In this document: positions 5,294 to 6,776 of the stretch, piece after piece
Numbering within the stretch: position 1 is the first letter of the stretch
How the letters are laid out: each line of letters starts with the position of its first letter
Origin: Nitrospirota bacterium
Lineage (GTDB): Bacteria; Nitrospirota; Thermodesulfovibrionia; Thermodesulfovibrionales; UBA6898
Direction: 5' to 3'
NCBI GenBank assembly: GCA_021787505.1
Contig: JAJYLU010000102.1
Span: 1-6,776 of the forward strand
Length of the DNA: 6,776 nt
The notes under the pieces: generated by a model
What the model saw: the letters and a program-made list of their open reading frames with translations, nothing else
Databases searched by the model: none
What the model was told of the DNA's origin: nothing
Translations under genes and position numbers: made by a program

Positions 5294-5815
5294 GTGAAGA
5301 AGATTCTAGTAGCAGTAGACGGCAAGAAGGACACTGCCGGCGTAGTGCCACTGTTTCAGAAGATGGTATGGACGCCGGACAGTGTGGTGCTGGTCCATGT
5401 CCAGCAGTTGGAGGGGAACGCCATGATGACCGCTATGCTCGGCGACGCGGAGATGGCAACTTTAAAGGAATCTCTGAAGGACACGGAGCACAAGGAAAAG
5501 CTCAACCTGCAGTCCGAAAAGGTTCTCGCGCATTACAAGAAAGAGTTTGAAAATGGCGGATTGACGAATGTCAAGACCGTGGTCAGGGAAGGACATCCTT
5601 CCGAGGAGATACTGAAAGTCGCGGAAGAAGAGAACGTCGATCTTATCATCGTAGGCTGCGGCGGAAAGACCCGGCTTCAGAGGCTCGTTACCGGCTGCGC
5701 ATCCAGAGATATAGAAAGGAATGCGAAGGTACCTGTGCTGATTGCGAAGGGCAACGGCTGCGGTGAGCATGCACATTCCTGGAGCGGGAGGGAAGAAGCA
5801 TATGCCATACGGTAG
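5294..5815 (+). CDS. Universal stress protein, third paralogue
   Basis: A 173-residue UspA-fold protein starting at GTG (5294), with GAGGAGGA just upstream. It opens MKKILVAVDGKKDTAGV, with Gly at residue 10 where the sisters have Asp. It keeps the family signature LEGNAMMTAMLGDAE. Its loop is the closest of the three to the ATP-binding motif: G121-C-G-G124, nine residues, then G134. However, C135 replaces Ser/Thr, giving two cysteines (122, 135) in the binding loop; a third, C156, is in the tail. The tail HSWSGREEAYAIR resembles the pre-helix linker of the first paralogue (YSWRDAYAAV) but stops before any membrane helix. The gene is 88 bases after the second paralogue; no terminator is visible between them. 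Its last 14 bases overlap the transporter gene, which suggests coupled translation and joint function. Confidence 0.9.
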   Translation: MKKILVAVDGKKDTAGVVPLFQKMVWTPDSVVLVHVQQLEGNAMMTAMLGDAEMATLKESLKDTEHKEKLNLQSEKVLAHYKKEFENGGLTNVKTVVREGHPSEEILKVAEEENVDLIIVGCGGKTRLQRLVTGCASRDIERNAKVPVLIAKGNGCGEHAHSWSGREEAYAIR

Positions 5816-6776
5816 TTATATTTCGGCTCTGACCGCGGTTGTTCTCGGTTTGTCCCTCGGATTTATCCTGCAGAGAGGACGCTTCTGTCTCAACTCTGCC
5901 TTCAGAGACATCATATTCATACAGGACCTGACACTTTTCCGGGCGTATCTGCTCTGCGTAGTCGTTGCACTGGTCGGGACGAACCTTTTGGAAGATGCCG
6001 GGCTCATCATGACGTTTGATCAGGAGACGGGCAGACTCGTATCAACCACTCTCCTGCGCCAGAATTTCGTTCCGATCGCAAATATCCTCGGAGGTTTTCT
6101 TTTCGGCCTTGGGATCGTGCTTGCGGGCGGGTGCGCCAGCGGTATCGTTTACAGACTCGGAGAAGGGCAGATGGCTGCCCTGATCGCAATCATCGGATTC
6201 TTCTTCGGCGTTGCCACTACGACAGACGGGCTCCTGAGTCCCGTTCTCAGATACCTGAAAGGATTCAAGGTCACGATCTTCGGGAAGACGAACCCCGCTG
6301 TGTGGGACCTCTTCGGCGGAAGCCCCATTGCCAAATGGGCCACGATTGCAGTCTTTTCTATTGCGGCGCTTGCTTTTGTCTTCAAGGGGAAGCCGACTTT
6401 CGGCAAGTCGGGAAAGGGCTATTCGTGGGGACTGACCGGCGTTCTCGTCGGCCTCCTGACCGTCCTTGCCTGGGAAATATCCTCGCTGTTTGGGGGTATC
6501 CCCAGGGGGCTCGCAATTACCACGCCGTTGAGGGAATTCTTCAACTCAGTGTTGACCAAAAGCTCCCATTCGCCGTTTCCGGAATTTAGTTTTCTCGGGA
6601 TTTTTACCGGCACGTGGGGGGCCTTTTTTATGCTTGCCGTCCCCTTCGGCGCGGCGCTCAGTTCGCTGGGGCTTAAGGAATTCAAATGGAAGATACCGCC
6701 GGCGAAGGAATTTCTTACGGTCTTTTTCGGCAGCATCCTGATGGGAATTGGTGCGGTAATCGCCGGCGGGTGCAAC
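5802..6776 (+). CDS. YeeE/YedE-family sulfur transporter, 3'-truncated
   Basis: Polytopic inner-membrane protein of the YeeE/YedE (sulf_transp) family; 325 codons are open to the window end with no stop. Hydrophobic segments lie near residues 5-24, 45-63, 89-112, 124-140, 177-194, 210-224, 264-285 and 304-322. Family motifs are clear: GFILQRGRFCLNSAFRD (20-36) with C29, LAGGCASGIVYRLGEGQ (107-123) with C111, and a second-half repeat AGGC with C324 at the edge. Three cysteines in these positions match those required for thiosulfate uptake in Spirochaeta TsuA (family knowledge), so uptake of thiosulfate or a related sulfur compound is likely. The true substrate cannot be read from sequence. The ATG at 5802 has GGGAGGG nine bases upstream and overlaps the third stress protein gene by 14 bases. 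The truncation is only the window boundary. A sulfur-carrier (TusA-like) gene often follows such transporters and could lie beyond. Confidence 0.92.
   Translation, partial: MPYGSYISALTAVVLGLSLGFILQRGRFCLNSAFRDIIFIQDLTLFRAYLLCVVVALVGTNLLEDAGLIMTFDQETGRLVSTTLLRQNFVPIANILGGFLFGLGIVLAGGCASGIVYRLGEGQMAALIAIIGFFFGVATTTDGLLSPVLRYLKGFKVTIFGKTNPAVWDLFGGSPIAKWATIAVFSIAALAFVFKGKPTFGKSGKGYSWGLTGVLVGLLTVLAWEISSLFGGIPRGLAITTPLREFFNSVLTKSSHSPFPEFSFLGIFTGTWGAFFMLAVPFGAALSSLGLKEFKWKIPPAKEFLTVFFGSILMGIGAVIAGGCN

Overview
The window looks like a chromosomal segment of a Gram-negative anaerobe or microaerophile. Desulfobacterota or Nitrospirota is my best guess, from the company of genes: an exported c-type cytochrome, a PAS-type sigma-54 activator, tandem universal stress proteins and a YeeE/YedE sulfur transporter. 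This is inference; there is no rRNA or other taxonomic marker. I see no tRNA, rRNA, CRISPR array, insertion sequence or attachment site.

Left part, all genes on the minus strand. A degenerate-receiver plus PilZ protein (48-716) has its own sigma-70-like promoter (767-795). A roughly 550-base stretch without a convincing gene follows (717-1265); it holds that promoter, a 9-bp inverted repeat and a hairpin just after the next gene. Then come a small exported mono-heme cytochrome c (1266-1595) and an exported CHRD-domain protein (1768-2244), each with a strong ribosome binding site. Upstream of the CHRD gene, a 10-bp inverted repeat encloses an exact 10-bp tandem repeat (2365-2419).

Centre. A 449-residue sigma-54 activator (2490-3839, minus) has a cysteine-rich PAS domain, an AAA+ domain and a Fis-type helix-turn-helix. 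Between it and the plus-strand genes lies an AT-rich divergent control region with all the parts of a sigma-54 promoter in the expected order: a cluster of TTAAC/GTTAA half-sites (3859-3890), an exact IHF consensus match (3953-3965), and a -24/-12 element (3993-4008). The activator's own sigma-70-like promoter overlaps this region.

Right part, plus strand. Three tandem universal stress protein paralogues (4077-4661, 4696-5205, 5294-5815) lead by a 14-bp overlap into a YeeE/YedE-family transporter (5802 to the window end, truncated). The transporter carries three cysteines in the positions that matter in thiosulfate transporters of the TsuA type. The first stress protein has a C-terminal membrane helix that resembles the first helix of the transporter.

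Working model (inference): the cysteine-rich PAS domain senses a redox, metal or sulfur signal. The activator then binds the TTAAC cluster and, with IHF bending, switches on a sigma-54 operon of membrane-linked stress proteins and a sulfur-compound importer.
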